From Vibrio metschnikovii CIP 69.14 (GTDB taxonomy: Bacteria; Pseudomonadota; Gammaproteobacteria; Enterobacterales; Vibrionaceae), in contig NZ_ACZO01000006.1 of the NCBI RefSeq assembly GCF_000176155.1, positions 806,001 through 870,000 of the forward strand: a DNA stretch of 64,000 nt, read 5' to 3'. Below the pieces are notes generated by a model, which saw only the letters and a program-made list of their open reading frames with translations, was not told the origin of the DNA and searched no databases. Within the stretch, counting starts at the first letter, position 1. Every line of letters starts with the position of its first letter. The position numbers were made by a program, and so were the translations under genes. Below are positions 1 through 8,687 of the stretch, piece after piece.

Positions 1-903
1 AGTAAACTCTGCAGGACGAGTCAACTTCGCAGCATCACCAACGTCAAATTGAATTAAGCTCTCTACACCGGCTCGACGTGCGTTATCTTTAGCCATTTGT
101 AAAACACGGCTGTCATTATCAAAGCCAAAAAACCTTGCGTCAGTTTTCTTGACGCCCTTTCTCGCTTGCACTGTTGCTTCAGCTTTCACTTCTGCCCACA
201 GCTCGGGTTGAAAATCTTCTAATGCTTCAAAACACCATTTGGCTCTTTTTAAACCTGGAGCAATATTCGCCGCCATCATCGCAGCTTCAATCAATAAGGT
301 ACCAGAACCGCACATTGGATCGAGTAAAGGCTTGGTACTTTCCCAGCCACTACGTAATACAATCGCTGCAGCCAATGTTTCTCGCAATGGAGCTCGGCCC
401 GATTCAGGGCGATAACCACGAATATGTAAACCCGCTCCGACCATATCAATACCAAGCAGCGCTTTATCTTTATGTAAACGAACGTGAATTCTTACATCCG
501 GTTGCTCTTTATTGATCGAAGGGCGTGGTAAGTTTTTCTTAGTAAAGCAGTCAACAACGGCATCTTTAACCTTCATCGCACCATATTGGCTATTACGAAT
601 TTCGCGGTTAGTACCATTAAAATCGACCACAAATTGCTTCGAACTATGGAAATGATTGACCCAGTTAATCGCGCTAGCCGAAAGATATAAGTCCATATCA
701 TTTTGGCAAGCAAACTCAGCAACAACACGAACAAATCGAGAAGCTAATCGACTCCATAAACAGCAACGGTAAATCTGTTCATTGGAAGCGGTAAATTTCA
801 CCCCGGCCTGAACGGGTTTTACATTAGTGATGCCTAATTGTGTGAGTTCTTCGGCTAATAGATTTTCAAGGCCATTTGAGGTTACTGCTAGATATTGATT
901 CAT
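1..903 (-). CDS. rlmKL: 23S rRNA m2G2445/m7G2069 methyltransferase RlmKL, N-terminal part
   Basis: The gene runs off the left edge; 301 codons from the ATG at 903 are present. The fused enzyme methylates G2445 (RlmL half) and G2069 (RlmK half) of 23S rRNA. Seen here: the start [20 protein letters not shown], a THUMP-type RNA-binding region over roughly residues 45-155, and the SAM-binding motif I of the RlmL half, [16 protein letters not shown], near residues 195-210. The second Rossmann (RlmK) half lies outside the window. No open frame of this length exists on the other strand, and the reading frame stays open to base 1. The gene is followed upstream (right side) by a 670-bp gap, so it probably has its own promoter. 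The family assignment is firm; only the C-terminal half is unseen. Confidence 0.95.
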   Translation of the reverse strand, partial: MNQYLAVTSNGLENLLAEELTQLGITNVKPVQAGVKFTASNEQIYRCCLWSRLASRFVRVVAEFACQNDMDLYLSASAINWVNHFHSSKQFVVDFNGTNREIRNSQYGAMKVKDAVVDCFTKKNLPRPSINKEQPDVRIHVRLHKDKALLGIDMVGAGLHIRGYRPESGRAPLRETLAAAIVLRSGWESTKPLLDPMCGSGTLLIEAAMMAANIAPGLKRAKWCFEALEDFQPELWAEVKAEATVQARKGVKKTDARFFGFDNDSRVLQMAKDNARRAGVESLIQFDVGDAAKLTRPAEFT

Positions 904-1022
904 AGGGTTCTTTAACTGGTAAAAATGGCCTCAGATTATAACTGACATTAAAGGCCATTCCTAAAGTTAAACCGACCATTTTTACAAAAAATCATCGTTA
1001 TAACTCGCCTAGCACTTTATCG

Positions 1023-1138
1023 ATACCCAAACAACGTGGCGCTGCAGCTCGGCGACAAGCCTGGCATCCAATGAGCATCCTTAAACAATTGAGATAACGA
1101 ACACAGCCAACACGATTGCAGCTTAGAAGCCTAAATCG
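1023..1138. repeat. Degenerate ERIC element
   Basis: It starts with ATACCCAAACAAC, contains the core ATCCAATGAGCAT and AACGAACACAGCCAACAC, and ends near GCAGCTTAGAAGC. These segments line up in order with the two well-preserved ERIC elements at 31895 and 38008, but with many substitutions and a loss of the terminal palindrome. It looks like an old, decaying copy. Confidence 0.65.
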
Positions 1139-1512
1139 AATAGTCAATTAACCCCCTTTGGAAAGGACGATTGATTGGCTCCAAAGCCGGTACAAACTTA
1201 CTACAAAACTATTGCCGCTGTCTGTTAACACTTCTTATTAGTCTCCTTGCCCATCTTAATCAATGTCGAATTCCCTGCGCCAACAAAGGAGTGAGTATTT
1301 ATTCACAACAAAACTGGACTATACCAAGCAGCAACACCGGTTGTAATAAAACACCATTTAACGGTAAAACGGGAACTTTTGACACTCCTAACCTCCGTTT
1401 TCAAGGCTTTGCTGTGTCACGTTTCCGGAAATTAATCTCTAAATTTTGCGCAGAATATCGCGCTCTTTCAGTTGATTAACAATGTTCGCTGGGAGTTTTG
1501 GCAATATAGAGA
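1139..1512. other. Intergenic stretch without a recognisable gene
   Basis: This stretch lies between the degenerate ERIC copy and the zapC terminator. One open frame of about 100 codons exists on the plus strand (1171-1479), but it has no ribosome-binding site, no recognisable protein family and Cys/Asn-rich, low-plausibility composition. I see no RNA gene or operator here. Confidence 0.4.
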
Positions 1513-1538
1513 CAAAAAAAATCGGCAGAACGCCGATA
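1513..1538 (-). terminator. Rho-independent terminator of zapC
   Basis: On the minus strand a 6-bp stem ATCGGC/GCCGAT (1521-1537) is followed by seven or more T residues (A-run at 1514-1520 on the plus strand). It lies about 35 bp behind the zapC stop. Confidence 0.85.
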
Positions 1539-1573
1539 GGAAATAAAACAAAGGAACGAAATGATGAGGGAAA

Positions 1574-2119
1574 CTAGCTAACCAAAGCAACTCGCTCTGG
1601 CTGAAGGATGTGGTTGGCTATGGACATTCGGTCATGCATCACTTTAATCACTTGACCGAACTCTAACTGTTTCGTCGTGCTTAATATAAACGGTTCTAGT
1701 TCAATTAACGCACACAAACTCGCACTCTCTCCAACCTCAAGTACGATAAAAAAACCTTGATTGAAGCCATTTACTAAACCCACAATATCACCCTCTTCAG
1801 GTTTAGTATCCGTGACTGATTGATAATCAAAAAACCAGCTCTTTGGCTGCACAGGCTTATGGAAACGCTTCGCTGCCACGCAATACAGTGCCAATTCAAC
1901 TTGACGTGGCTCGGTGAGTTGAAGACCACTGATCCGTTCTTTGTACGTTTGGTAATCGGAAGCATCATCGACCGTAAATGAAGGATTCGAGAAAGCGGAA
2001 TCAACCAATAGATTGCGACTCAGATTAGTGCGAAAGACCATCTCTTGTCCAAGGTCCAGCATCAAATAGCCTTCACTATCTGAATAGTACCAACTCCATT
2101 TATCACTGGGCTTTAGCAT
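1574..2119 (-). CDS. zapC: Cell division protein ZapC
   Basis: 181 residues, the usual length of ZapC, a cytoplasmic protein that binds FtsZ and bundles its protofilaments at the division ring. The N-terminus MLKPSDKWSWYYSD and the block LDLGQEMVFRTNL are typical of the family, as is the conserved KSWFFDYQ segment near the middle. No signal peptide or membrane segment is present. It lies directly behind pyrD on the same strand, the order also found in enterobacteria (pyrD-zapC), but a strong terminator at 2211-2239 separates the two, so zapC probably has a promoter between 2120 and 2200. It has its own terminator at 1513-1538. Assigned by recognisable sequence and synteny. Confidence 0.93.
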   Translation of the reverse strand: MLKPSDKWSWYYSDSEGYLMLDLGQEMVFRTNLSRNLLVDSAFSNPSFTVDDASDYQTYKERISGLQLTEPRQVELALYCVAAKRFHKPVQPKSWFFDYQSVTDTKPEEGDIVGLVNGFNQGFFIVLEVGESASLCALIELEPFILSTTKQLEFGQVIKVMHDRMSIANHILQPERVALVS

Positions 2120-2202
2120 TATTCCGGCTCTCTATTTGCTGATGATCAAACCAATCAGATAAAAATTTCTTACCTATTAGTGCCATTCTAGGAAGCATGG
2201 AA

Positions 2203-2239
2203 TAAAAAAAAAGAGGAAATGAGTTACTCACTTCCTCTT
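2203..2239 (-). terminator. Rho-independent terminator of pyrD
   Basis: A long hairpin, AAGAGGAAATGAG paired with CTCACTTCCTCTT (2211-2239) with a short loop, is followed on the minus strand by a run of T (A-run 2203-2212). It lies about 50 bp past the pyrD stop. Confidence 0.88.
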
Positions 2240-2285
2240 GATGTCACCTTGTCACTTTTTAAAAATCAGAATTTAATTCAACACG

Positions 2286-3296
2286 TTATAAATTCTTCAC
2301 AATATCGCTGACCAATTTAGGGCCATGATAAATAAAGCCACTGTACACTTGGACTAACTTAGCACCCGCCAGCAATTTCTCTTTTGCTGCCACATAGCTA
2401 TCCACTCCTCCAACACCAATGATTGGAATTTGTTCACCGAGCTGTTGATATAATAGTTTTACGACTTCAGTGCTGCGTGATTGCAGTGGACGGCCACTCA
2501 GTCCCCCTGCCTCATTAGCAAATTTCATTCCTTCCACTAAAGTACGATCTAAAGTGGTATTGGTAGCAATCACCCCGTCGATATTGTGCTTGAGTAAAGA
2601 TTGGCAAATTTGCTGCAGCTCATCATCCGTTAGGTCTGGTGCAATTTTTAAGGTTAGAGGTACGTATTTGTTGTGTTGCTCAGCCAGCGCGGTCTGCTTC
2701 TGTTTTAAGACGCAGAGTAACTCATCTAAAGCTTCACCATATTGTAACGTTCGCAACCCAGGGGTATTGGGGGAAGAAATATTCACCGCAATATAACCAG
2801 CATAGGGATACACCTTCTCCATACAAATTAAATAATCTTCAGCACCCTTTTCAATTGGCGTGTCTTTATTCTTACCAATATTGATCCCAATGATGCCATC
2901 ATAATTCGCTTGCTTTACCTTCTCCACTAAGTGATCAACACCCAGGTTATTAAAGCCCATTCGATTAATGATACCTTCAGCATGCACTAAACGAAATAAA
3001 CGAGGTTTATCATTACCTGATTGCGGTCGAGGTGTCACTGTGCCCACTTCAATAAATCCAAAGCCCATCGCGGCAAACGCATCAATGCATTCACCATTTT
3101 TATCAAGGCCAGCGGCTAAACCAACAGGATTTTTAAACGTGAGTCCCATGCATTCGACAGGACGATGAGGAAGGTGTTGACGATAGAAGAGATCAAGCGG
3201 TGTACCGGTAAAGCGTTTGAAATTTTGAATGGCGAGATCATGCGCCCTTTCAGCATCCAATTGAAAAAAGCCAGCTCTGGCTAAGCGGTAAAGCAT
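2286..3296 (-). CDS. pyrD: Dihydroorotate dehydrogenase, quinone-dependent (class 2)
   Basis: 336 residues, the standard length for class 2 enzymes. It oxidises dihydroorotate to orotate in pyrimidine synthesis with FMN and passes electrons to quinone at the inner membrane. The N-terminal helical segment [21 protein letters not shown] is the membrane-associating region specific to class 2. The FMN-barrel motifs [13 protein letters not shown] (about residues 56-68), [23 protein letters not shown], the catalytic-serine region [12 protein letters not shown], and IIGVGGVDS near the C-terminus are all intact. The ATG at 3296 starts the conserved MLYRLAR sequence. It is flanked by terminators on both sides (3315-3332 upstream, for the dehydrogenase gene behind it, and 2211-2239 downstream), so it is a single-gene unit. 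Confidence 0.97.
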   Translation of the reverse strand: MLYRLARAGFFQLDAERAHDLAIQNFKRFTGTPLDLFYRQHLPHRPVECMGLTFKNPVGLAAGLDKNGECIDAFAAMGFGFIEVGTVTPRPQSGNDKPRLFRLVHAEGIINRMGFNNLGVDHLVEKVKQANYDGIIGINIGKNKDTPIEKGAEDYLICMEKVYPYAGYIAVNISSPNTPGLRTLQYGEALDELLCVLKQKQTALAEQHNKYVPLTLKIAPDLTDDELQQICQSLLKHNIDGVIATNTTLDRTLVEGMKFANEAGGLSGRPLQSRSTEVVKLLYQQLGEQIPIIGVGGVDSYVAAKEKLLAGAKLVQVYSGFIYHGPKLVSDIVKNL

Positions 3297-3307
3297 TGTG
3301 CCTCCGA

Positions 3308-3332
3308 AAAAAAAGCCCCGTATAAACGGGGC
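3308..3332 (-). terminator. Rho-independent terminator of the NAD-glutamate dehydrogenase gene
   Basis: GCCCCGT/ACGGGGC stem with an ATAA loop (3315-3332) followed on the minus strand by eight T residues (3307-3314 are A on the plus strand). It lies 36 bp after the dehydrogenase stop. Confidence 0.92.
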
Positions 3333-3367
3333 GTTATTATTGACCTATTTGTCGCACAATTCAATGC

Positions 3368-6300
3368 TTATTCGGTCGCTACACAATTTAAGTTGAGCAA
3401 CATCAATTCACGCATCGCAACGGAAAACTTAGCAAACTCATGAACCGAGCCCACTTTAAATTCATTAAGAATGTTTTCCCAACGCTGCAGTGAAACGCTG
3501 TTATTGTCCATCCAACGTTGCAGAGCATGAATCACATCCGTAGTCTCTGAACCATTGACCGCATTAAGCACTTGCGCCGTTAATTGGCGTTGCTGCCAGT
3601 CGAGATCTTCTCTAAATGCCGCTCTTGCCAATGCCTGCCAGTTATTTTCAACCGCTTGATTATTTATCTGTTTCAAGAACCAATGAATCGATAAACGATC
3701 GCCCAGATTAAAATATAATTTAGCGACATGCTCTACTGGAATCGCTTTCTCATGAGAGACGGTAGAGATATCCAGTACCGAGTAAAGGCTGGATAGACGA
3801 GCGACATAATGCGCTAAGTCCGAATTAATGCCTTGTTCTATCCAGCTATTCGCCAGCAAATCATGTTCAGCAACTTCATCAGCCACCAGCAAACTATCTA
3901 ACTGACGAGTAATACTGCGTACGTCCGATTGGTACTGATCAATGAGCGCTTGCACGGACTGTTTTCCAGTGCGATTACGCAGCAACCAACGAGATAGACG
4001 ACGCAACGTTCGACGAACTTGGAACATCACTTGATATTGAGCACTCGCTGTCGCTTGATTATCCAGTGAACGAACTTGCTGCAATACGCTACCGAGCTCG
4101 AAAATTTCACGGGCAGCGGCATAAGAATGAGCTATATCCGTGACGCTAGCTCCAGTCTCTTCTTGCAAACGCGTCACAAAATTACAGCCCATTTCATTAA
4201 CCATTTGGTTAGCTAACGCGGTGGCAATGATTTCTTTACGCAGTGGATGGTTGTGCATCTGCTGCGAATAGTCACCGCGTAACTTTGATGGGAAGTACTG
4301 AATCAATTGCTGCGCATGGAATTGATCATTAGCTATCTCATCACAAGCCAACTCCTCTTTTAAGGCCATTTTTCCATAGGCCACCAGCACGGCAAGCTCT
4401 GGTCGAGTTAATGCAAAACCTTGTTTCTCTCTTTCTAACAACGTTTCGTCATCAGGAATATGCTCTAAGGCGCGGTCAAGATAACCCGTTTTCTCCATGT
4501 GATGAATGAAACGAATTTGCTCTTTAACCACCTCAACGCCCAATTGCTCGGTCACCGAAATAGACTCTGATTGGGTATAAGCATCTTCAATAACAATTTC
4601 ACCGACTTCCTCTTCCATGGATTCTAGGATGTGGTTGCGCTGTTTTACGGTTAGATCGCCATTGGCGACTAAACCATTCAAGAAGATCTTAATATTGACT
4701 TCATTATCCGAGCAATCAACCCCACCTACGTTGTCAACGAAATCGGTATTCACTCGCCCACCAGTGAGCGCGTACTCTACCCGCCCTTGCTGAGTCATAC
4801 CTAGGTTACCACCTTCACCAATAATTTTGGCTTTGACTTCACGACCGTCAATACGCAGTGCGTCATTCGCTCTATCACCGACATCGGCATGCGATTCTTT
4901 CGATGATTTGATGTAAGTGCCGATCCCACCATTCCACAGAAGATCAACCTGCATTTTCAGGATCATCTTGATCAGTTCATTCGGAGCGGCTGACGCTTTC
5001 TTAGTACCAAGCATTTTTTGAATTTCTGGACTAAGCGCGATTGATTTCGCTTTGCGAGAGAAAACGCCACCACCTTGCGAGATCAAGCTTGGATTGTAAT
5101 CTTCCCAGCTAGAGCGTGGTAATTGGAACAGACGTTGCCGCTCTTGCCAGCTTGTTTGAGCATCTGGACTTGGATCAATAAAGATATGCAGATGGTTAAA
5201 AGCGGCTTGTAAACGAATATGTTGCGATAACAACATACCATTACCAAACACATCGCCCGCCATATCACCGATACCGACCGCGGTAAAATCCGTCGTTTGA
5301 CAGTTAATACCGAGTTCACGGAAATGACGTTTAACCGATTCCCAACCACCACGAGCAGTAATACCCATGGCTTTATGGTCATAACCATTAGAGCCACCAG
5401 AGGCAAACGCGTCCCCTAACCAGAATTGGTAATCCGCTGAAACGGAGTTTGCTAAATCAGAGAAGGTCGCTGTCCCTTTGTCGGCAGCGACAACCAAATA
5501 AGGATCATCTTCATCATGACGAACCACATTACGTGGCGGGACAATTTCACCTTCAACAATGTTATCCGTGACATCTAATAATGCTTGGATAAAGCGCTTG
5601 TAACAACGCTGTCCTTCGGCAAAGATTTCATCTCGTCCAGTCAGTAAGTGCTGTTTCTTACAAACAAAACCGCCTTTCGCTCCAACGGGAACAATCACGG
5701 TATTTTTTACTTGTTGAGCTTTTACTAAGCCTAAAATCTCGGTTCGGAAATCTTCTTGGCGATCAGACCAACGTAAACCACCACGGGCAACTTTACCACC
5801 ACGCAGGTGAACCCCTTCCATATCCGGCGCATAGACAAAAATTTCAAAGGCAGGTACGGGAGCTGGGATATCAGGAATTTCCCGTGGTTTTAGCTTAAGA
5901 GCCAGCCAAGGTTTCGGTTGTTTCTCTTCATCCATTTGGAAATAGTTCGTACGTAACGTTGCGCAGATCATTTCCATATAACGGCGAAGAATACGATCAT
6001 CATCGAGACTTTCGACATGATCCAATTGCTCGGTTAACTGAGCAATCAGCTCCGCTTGGCCTTTTTGCGAACCTTTAAATTTAGGATCAAAACGACGTAC
6101 AAACAGATCAACCAACCCTTTCGCTAAATCAGGGTAATGACTTAAGGTATCTTCAATATAGTGTTGGCTGAATGGGAAACCGACTTGACGCATATAACGT
6201 GCATAAGCGCGTAAAATAGAAATCTCACGTCCAGTTAAAGAAGCACCAAGCACTAAGCGGTTAAAACCATCACTCTCTAATTCGCCATGCCAAATGGCTG

Positions 6301-8209
6301 AAAATGCTTGTTGGAAACGATCGCGTGCTTCACGCAAATCAACTTGCTTCTCGCTCTTATGCAGCATAGAGAAATCTAGAATCCAATAGACTTGGCCATT
6401 GGTCTTCGTCACTTCGTATGGCGATTCACCGATGACACGTAAGCCAAGGTTTTCTAACATTGGCATCACATCGGACAGATGAATCGGCTCATCGCGATGA
6501 TACAGTTTTAAGCGCACCGCCTTAGAATCTTTCGCCTCTTCTTGAGGACGATAAAACAGCATGCCAAGTTTGTTATCTTCATTCAGGGCTTCTAATCGTT
6601 CAATATCCGCAACCGCTGAGCCTGGCATGACATCTTCTTTATAAGAGCGAGGAAAAGCGCGTTGATACTCTTTGGCTAATGATAAACCTGAACTTTCGCC
6701 AAAGTTGGCAATAATTGCTTCGGATAAACGGTCATCCCAGCTGGTTGATGCTTCCATTAAATTTTGCTCTATCTTCTTAACATCAATATTGGCACTGTTA
6801 TTTTCTACCCGCACAATATAATGCGTTCTCGCTAGCGGGCTTTCAGAAAAATAGGTGGTGAATTCCACTTCTTGTTCACAACCAAAATACTGCTTTAATA
6901 GCCGCTGTGTTTGACGGCGTAACTCGGTGTTGTAACGCTCTTTGGTAACATAGACCATACAACTGAAGAAACGGCCAAAGGGGTCTTTGCGAACAAATAA
7001 ACGGATCAGGTCACGGTCTTGCATTTGCACAACCCCCATCCCCACTTCAAGAAGCTCCTCTTCTTTCGCTTGCAAAAGCTCATCGCGAGGATAGTTCTCT
7101 AAAATATTGTGTAATGCTTTGTAGGCATAAGAGCCCGCACGATAGCCACTTGCTGTTAGGATGCGTTGTACTTTTTCACGAACCAGTGGGATACTTTCGA
7201 CCGTTTGGTTATAAACTGCTGAGGTGTATAAACCCGTGAAACGATGCTCACCAATCACTTTACCATTGGCATCAAATTTCTTAATGCCAATATAATCGGT
7301 ATACGCTGGGCGATGAATGCGCGACTGTTTGTTGCCTTTAGTCAGGATCAGTAAGAAAGGCTTCTTCGCTTCTAAACGAGCAGAGTCGGAAAACTGTGAT
7401 AACTTCACACCACGAACCCGTTTCGGATCCGAAAATAAGCCTAATCCTGCATCTGGCGTAGGTCGAAGCTCAGTGTCATCGTCGTGATTAACCAGATCAA
7501 ATTCTTTATAACCCATGAAAGTGAAATTATGCGCGCCAAGCCAGCGTAAGAAAACGAGAGTTTCTTGATAATGTTCAGCATCAACCGGAATATGGTTTTT
7601 ATGCGACTCTAACTCCTCAATCACTTGCTCAAGCTTACTCGCCATTGGTTTCCAATCTTGGACCACCAAAGCTGTATCACTGAGGATTTCCAACAGCTCT
7701 TCTTTTAACGCCGTCATCTCTTCTTTGCTGCTTAATCTATCCACTTCAATATGAAAAAGTGATTGCAACGCGCCAGCACCTTGACCAATGCTAAGCACCG
7801 CACCGTTGTTATCTCGTTCTATGTGCGTTGGGCCGTTTAACATTAAGTGTGATGTTAAATCGAGACGACTTAACGTCATTTTGATTGAATCAACAAGGAA
7901 AGGAGTATCGGGTACGACAATTTCAACGATCGTATGAGTCGATTGCCAACCATGTTTACTGACGGTTGGGTTAAATACACGTACCGAACGTTGGTCGGCT
8001 TTCTTTTCATTAATATGATGCCAAAGACTGACTACGGCACCGTATAAGTCAGATTCATTACGTTTACTAAGATCGTCTTGCGCAACATTACTAAATAGGT
8101 GTTGGCCGAGTTGAGTAACAAGAGGTTGGTGAGCAAGCTCAAGTTTGTCTTGAATTAGCTGGTATACTTTTTCAAGTAGAACCGGCATCAAACTTTCACG
8201 CGCGGTCAT
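3368..8209 (-). CDS. NAD-specific glutamate dehydrogenase, large (180 kDa) type
   Basis: About 1613 residues, matching the GDH-180 class known from Streptomyces and Pseudomonas (gdhB there). It deaminates glutamate to 2-oxoglutarate with NAD+, a catabolic role. The long N-terminal part (about residues 1-700) carries the ACT-like regulatory segments; the catalytic domain contains GGKVARGGLRWSDRQEDFRTE and VIVPVGAKGGFVCKK (about residues 795-840), and the NAD-binding half contains KIIGEGGNLGMTQQGR. I place the start at the ATG at 8209 because a GGAG box lies six bases upstream; an in-frame TTG twelve bases earlier overlaps that box. It is a single-gene unit with its own terminator. A TATAAT hexamer reads toward the gene at 8230-8235, but no good -35 accompanies it. 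Confidence 0.95.
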   Translation of the reverse strand: MTARESLMPVLLEKVYQLIQDKLELAHQPLVTQLGQHLFSNVAQDDLSKRNESDLYGAVVSLWHHINEKKADQRSVRVFNPTVSKHGWQSTHTIVEIVVPDTPFLVDSIKMTLSRLDLTSHLMLNGPTHIERDNNGAVLSIGQGAGALQSLFHIEVDRLSSKEEMTALKEELLEILSDTALVVQDWKPMASKLEQVIEELESHKNHIPVDAEHYQETLVFLRWLGAHNFTFMGYKEFDLVNHDDDTELRPTPDAGLGLFSDPKRVRGVKLSQFSDSARLEAKKPFLLILTKGNKQSRIHRPAYTDYIGIKKFDANGKVIGEHRFTGLYTSAVYNQTVESIPLVREKVQRILTASGYRAGSYAYKALHNILENYPRDELLQAKEEELLEVGMGVVQMQDRDLIRLFVRKDPFGRFFSCMVYVTKERYNTELRRQTQRLLKQYFGCEQEVEFTTYFSESPLARTHYIVRVENNSANIDVKKIEQNLMEASTSWDDRLSEAIIANFGESSGLSLAKEYQRAFPRSYKEDVMPGSAVADIERLEALNEDNKLGMLFYRPQEEAKDSKAVRLKLYHRDEPIHLSDVMPMLENLGLRVIGESPYEVTKTNGQVYWILDFSMLHKSEKQVDLREARDRFQQAFSAIWHGELESDGFNRLVLGASLTGREISILRAYARYMRQVGFPFSQHYIEDTLSHYPDLAKGLVDLFVRRFDPKFKGSQKGQAELIAQLTEQLDHVESLDDDRILRRYMEMICATLRTNYFQMDEEKQPKPWLALKLKPREIPDIPAPVPAFEIFVYAPDMEGVHLRGGKVARGGLRWSDRQEDFRTEILGLVKAQQVKNTVIVPVGAKGGFVCKKQHLLTGRDEIFAEGQRCYKRFIQALLDVTDNIVEGEIVPPRNVVRHDEDDPYLVVAADKGTATFSDLANSVSADYQFWLGDAFASGGSNGYDHKAMGITARGGWESVKRHFRELGINCQTTDFTAVGIGDMAGDVFGNGMLLSQHIRLQAAFNHLHIFIDPSPDAQTSWQERQRLFQLPRSSWEDYNPSLISQGGGVFSRKAKSIALSPEIQKMLGTKKASAAPNELIKMILKMQVDLLWNGGIGTYIKSSKESHADVGDRANDALRIDGREVKAKIIGEGGNLGMTQQGRVEYALTGGRVNTDFVDNVGGVDCSDNEVNIKIFLNGLVANGDLTVKQRNHILESMEEEVGEIVIEDAYTQSESISVTEQLGVEVVKEQIRFIHHMEKTGYLDRALEHIPDDETLLEREKQGFALTRPELAVLVAYGKMALKEELACDEIANDQFHAQQLIQYFPSKLRGDYSQQMHNHPLRKEIIATALANQMVNEMGCNFVTRLQEETGASVTDIAHSYAAAREIFELGSVLQQVRSLDNQATASAQYQVMFQVRRTLRRLSRWLLRNRTGKQSVQALIDQYQSDVRSITRQLDSLLVADEVAEHDLLANSWIEQGINSDLAHYVARLSSLYSVLDISTVSHEKAIPVEHVAKLYFNLGDRLSIHWFLKQINNQAVENNWQALARAAFREDLDWQQRQLTAQVLNAVNGSETTDVIHALQRWMDNNSVSLQRWENILNEFKVGSVHEFAKFSVAMRELMLLNLNCVATE

Positions 8210-8393
8210 ATGCGACTCCAAATATTAGAATTATAGGCTGGTAGGGTATGCGCTAAGCATAGTTGTAACTTACGGTAATGCGAGGCCTATTGTAGTGCTT
8301 TGCTAACCGTTCGTTAACGCATTTGGACGCAATTGATAGTGAAATGTTTAATAATGTGACAGGCGTAGCGATTCAAATCACCACAAATTTACC

Positions 8394-8615
8394 TCAGGAC
8401 AGCATATCTAACTTTATAAACTTATTGTTTTGGTCAGTTGTTAGACGAAATCGACCTTTTACTCCAATTTGGCTAAGAAATGGGCGAAATTTTGCAGCCG
8501 GTAATTGTAAACGTAAGCCATGTTCGGTAGTGACTAGAATGTGGCTGGCTAACCCAGAATAATGAGCAAGGAAAGTTTGATAAGAGATGTTAAGAGAGAA
8601 AAAATAGTAGTTCAT
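8394..8615 (-). CDS. DUF2835 family small protein
   Basis: 73 residues beginning MNYYFFSLNISYQTFLAHYSG. I recognise this as the DUF2835 family, short proteins of unknown function common in Vibrio and related genera; the pattern FSLNISYQ..FL, then RLQLPAAKFRPFL and GVKGRFRL, then NNKFIKLD is characteristic. There is no signal peptide or membrane segment, so it is probably cytoplasmic. It lies 72 bp downstream of pepN on the same strand, with a perfect 10-bp inverted repeat (8632-8660) between them, so it may be expressed partly from pepN transcripts. An overlapping open frame on the plus strand (8323-8562) shows no family resemblance and is rejected. Confidence 0.8.
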   Translation of the reverse strand: MNYYFFSLNISYQTFLAHYSGLASHILVTTEHGLRLQLPAAKFRPFLSQIGVKGRFRLTTDQNNKFIKLDMLS

Positions 8616-8631
8616 AATTGTGCTTTAAATG

Positions 8632-8660
8632 GTGCTGGAAACGAGGTTCCTTTCCAGCAC
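8632..8660 (-). terminator. Hairpin between pepN and the DUF2835 gene
   Basis: GTGCTGGAAA and TTTCCAGCAC form a perfect 10-bp stem around a 9-nt loop. The following minus-strand bases are CATTTAAAGC, so there is only a weak T tract. It may act as a partial terminator or an mRNA-stabilising structure. Confidence 0.55.
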
Positions 8661-8687
8661 CCGATCAATGAGTAAATATCGAACAAG

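Noticed and set aside
174..515. Open frame antisense to rlmKL
   Set aside because: It lies fully inside a well-supported gene on the other strand.
1171..1479. Open frame of 102 codons on the plus strand
   Set aside because: It has no ribosome-binding site or recognisable family, has unlikely composition and lies next to a decaying repeat.
5083..5406. Open frame inside the glutamate dehydrogenase gene
   Set aside because: Same strand but wrong frame; the host gene is unambiguous.
8323..8562. Plus-strand frame overlapping the DUF2835 gene
   Set aside because: The minus-strand product matches a known family; this one does not.
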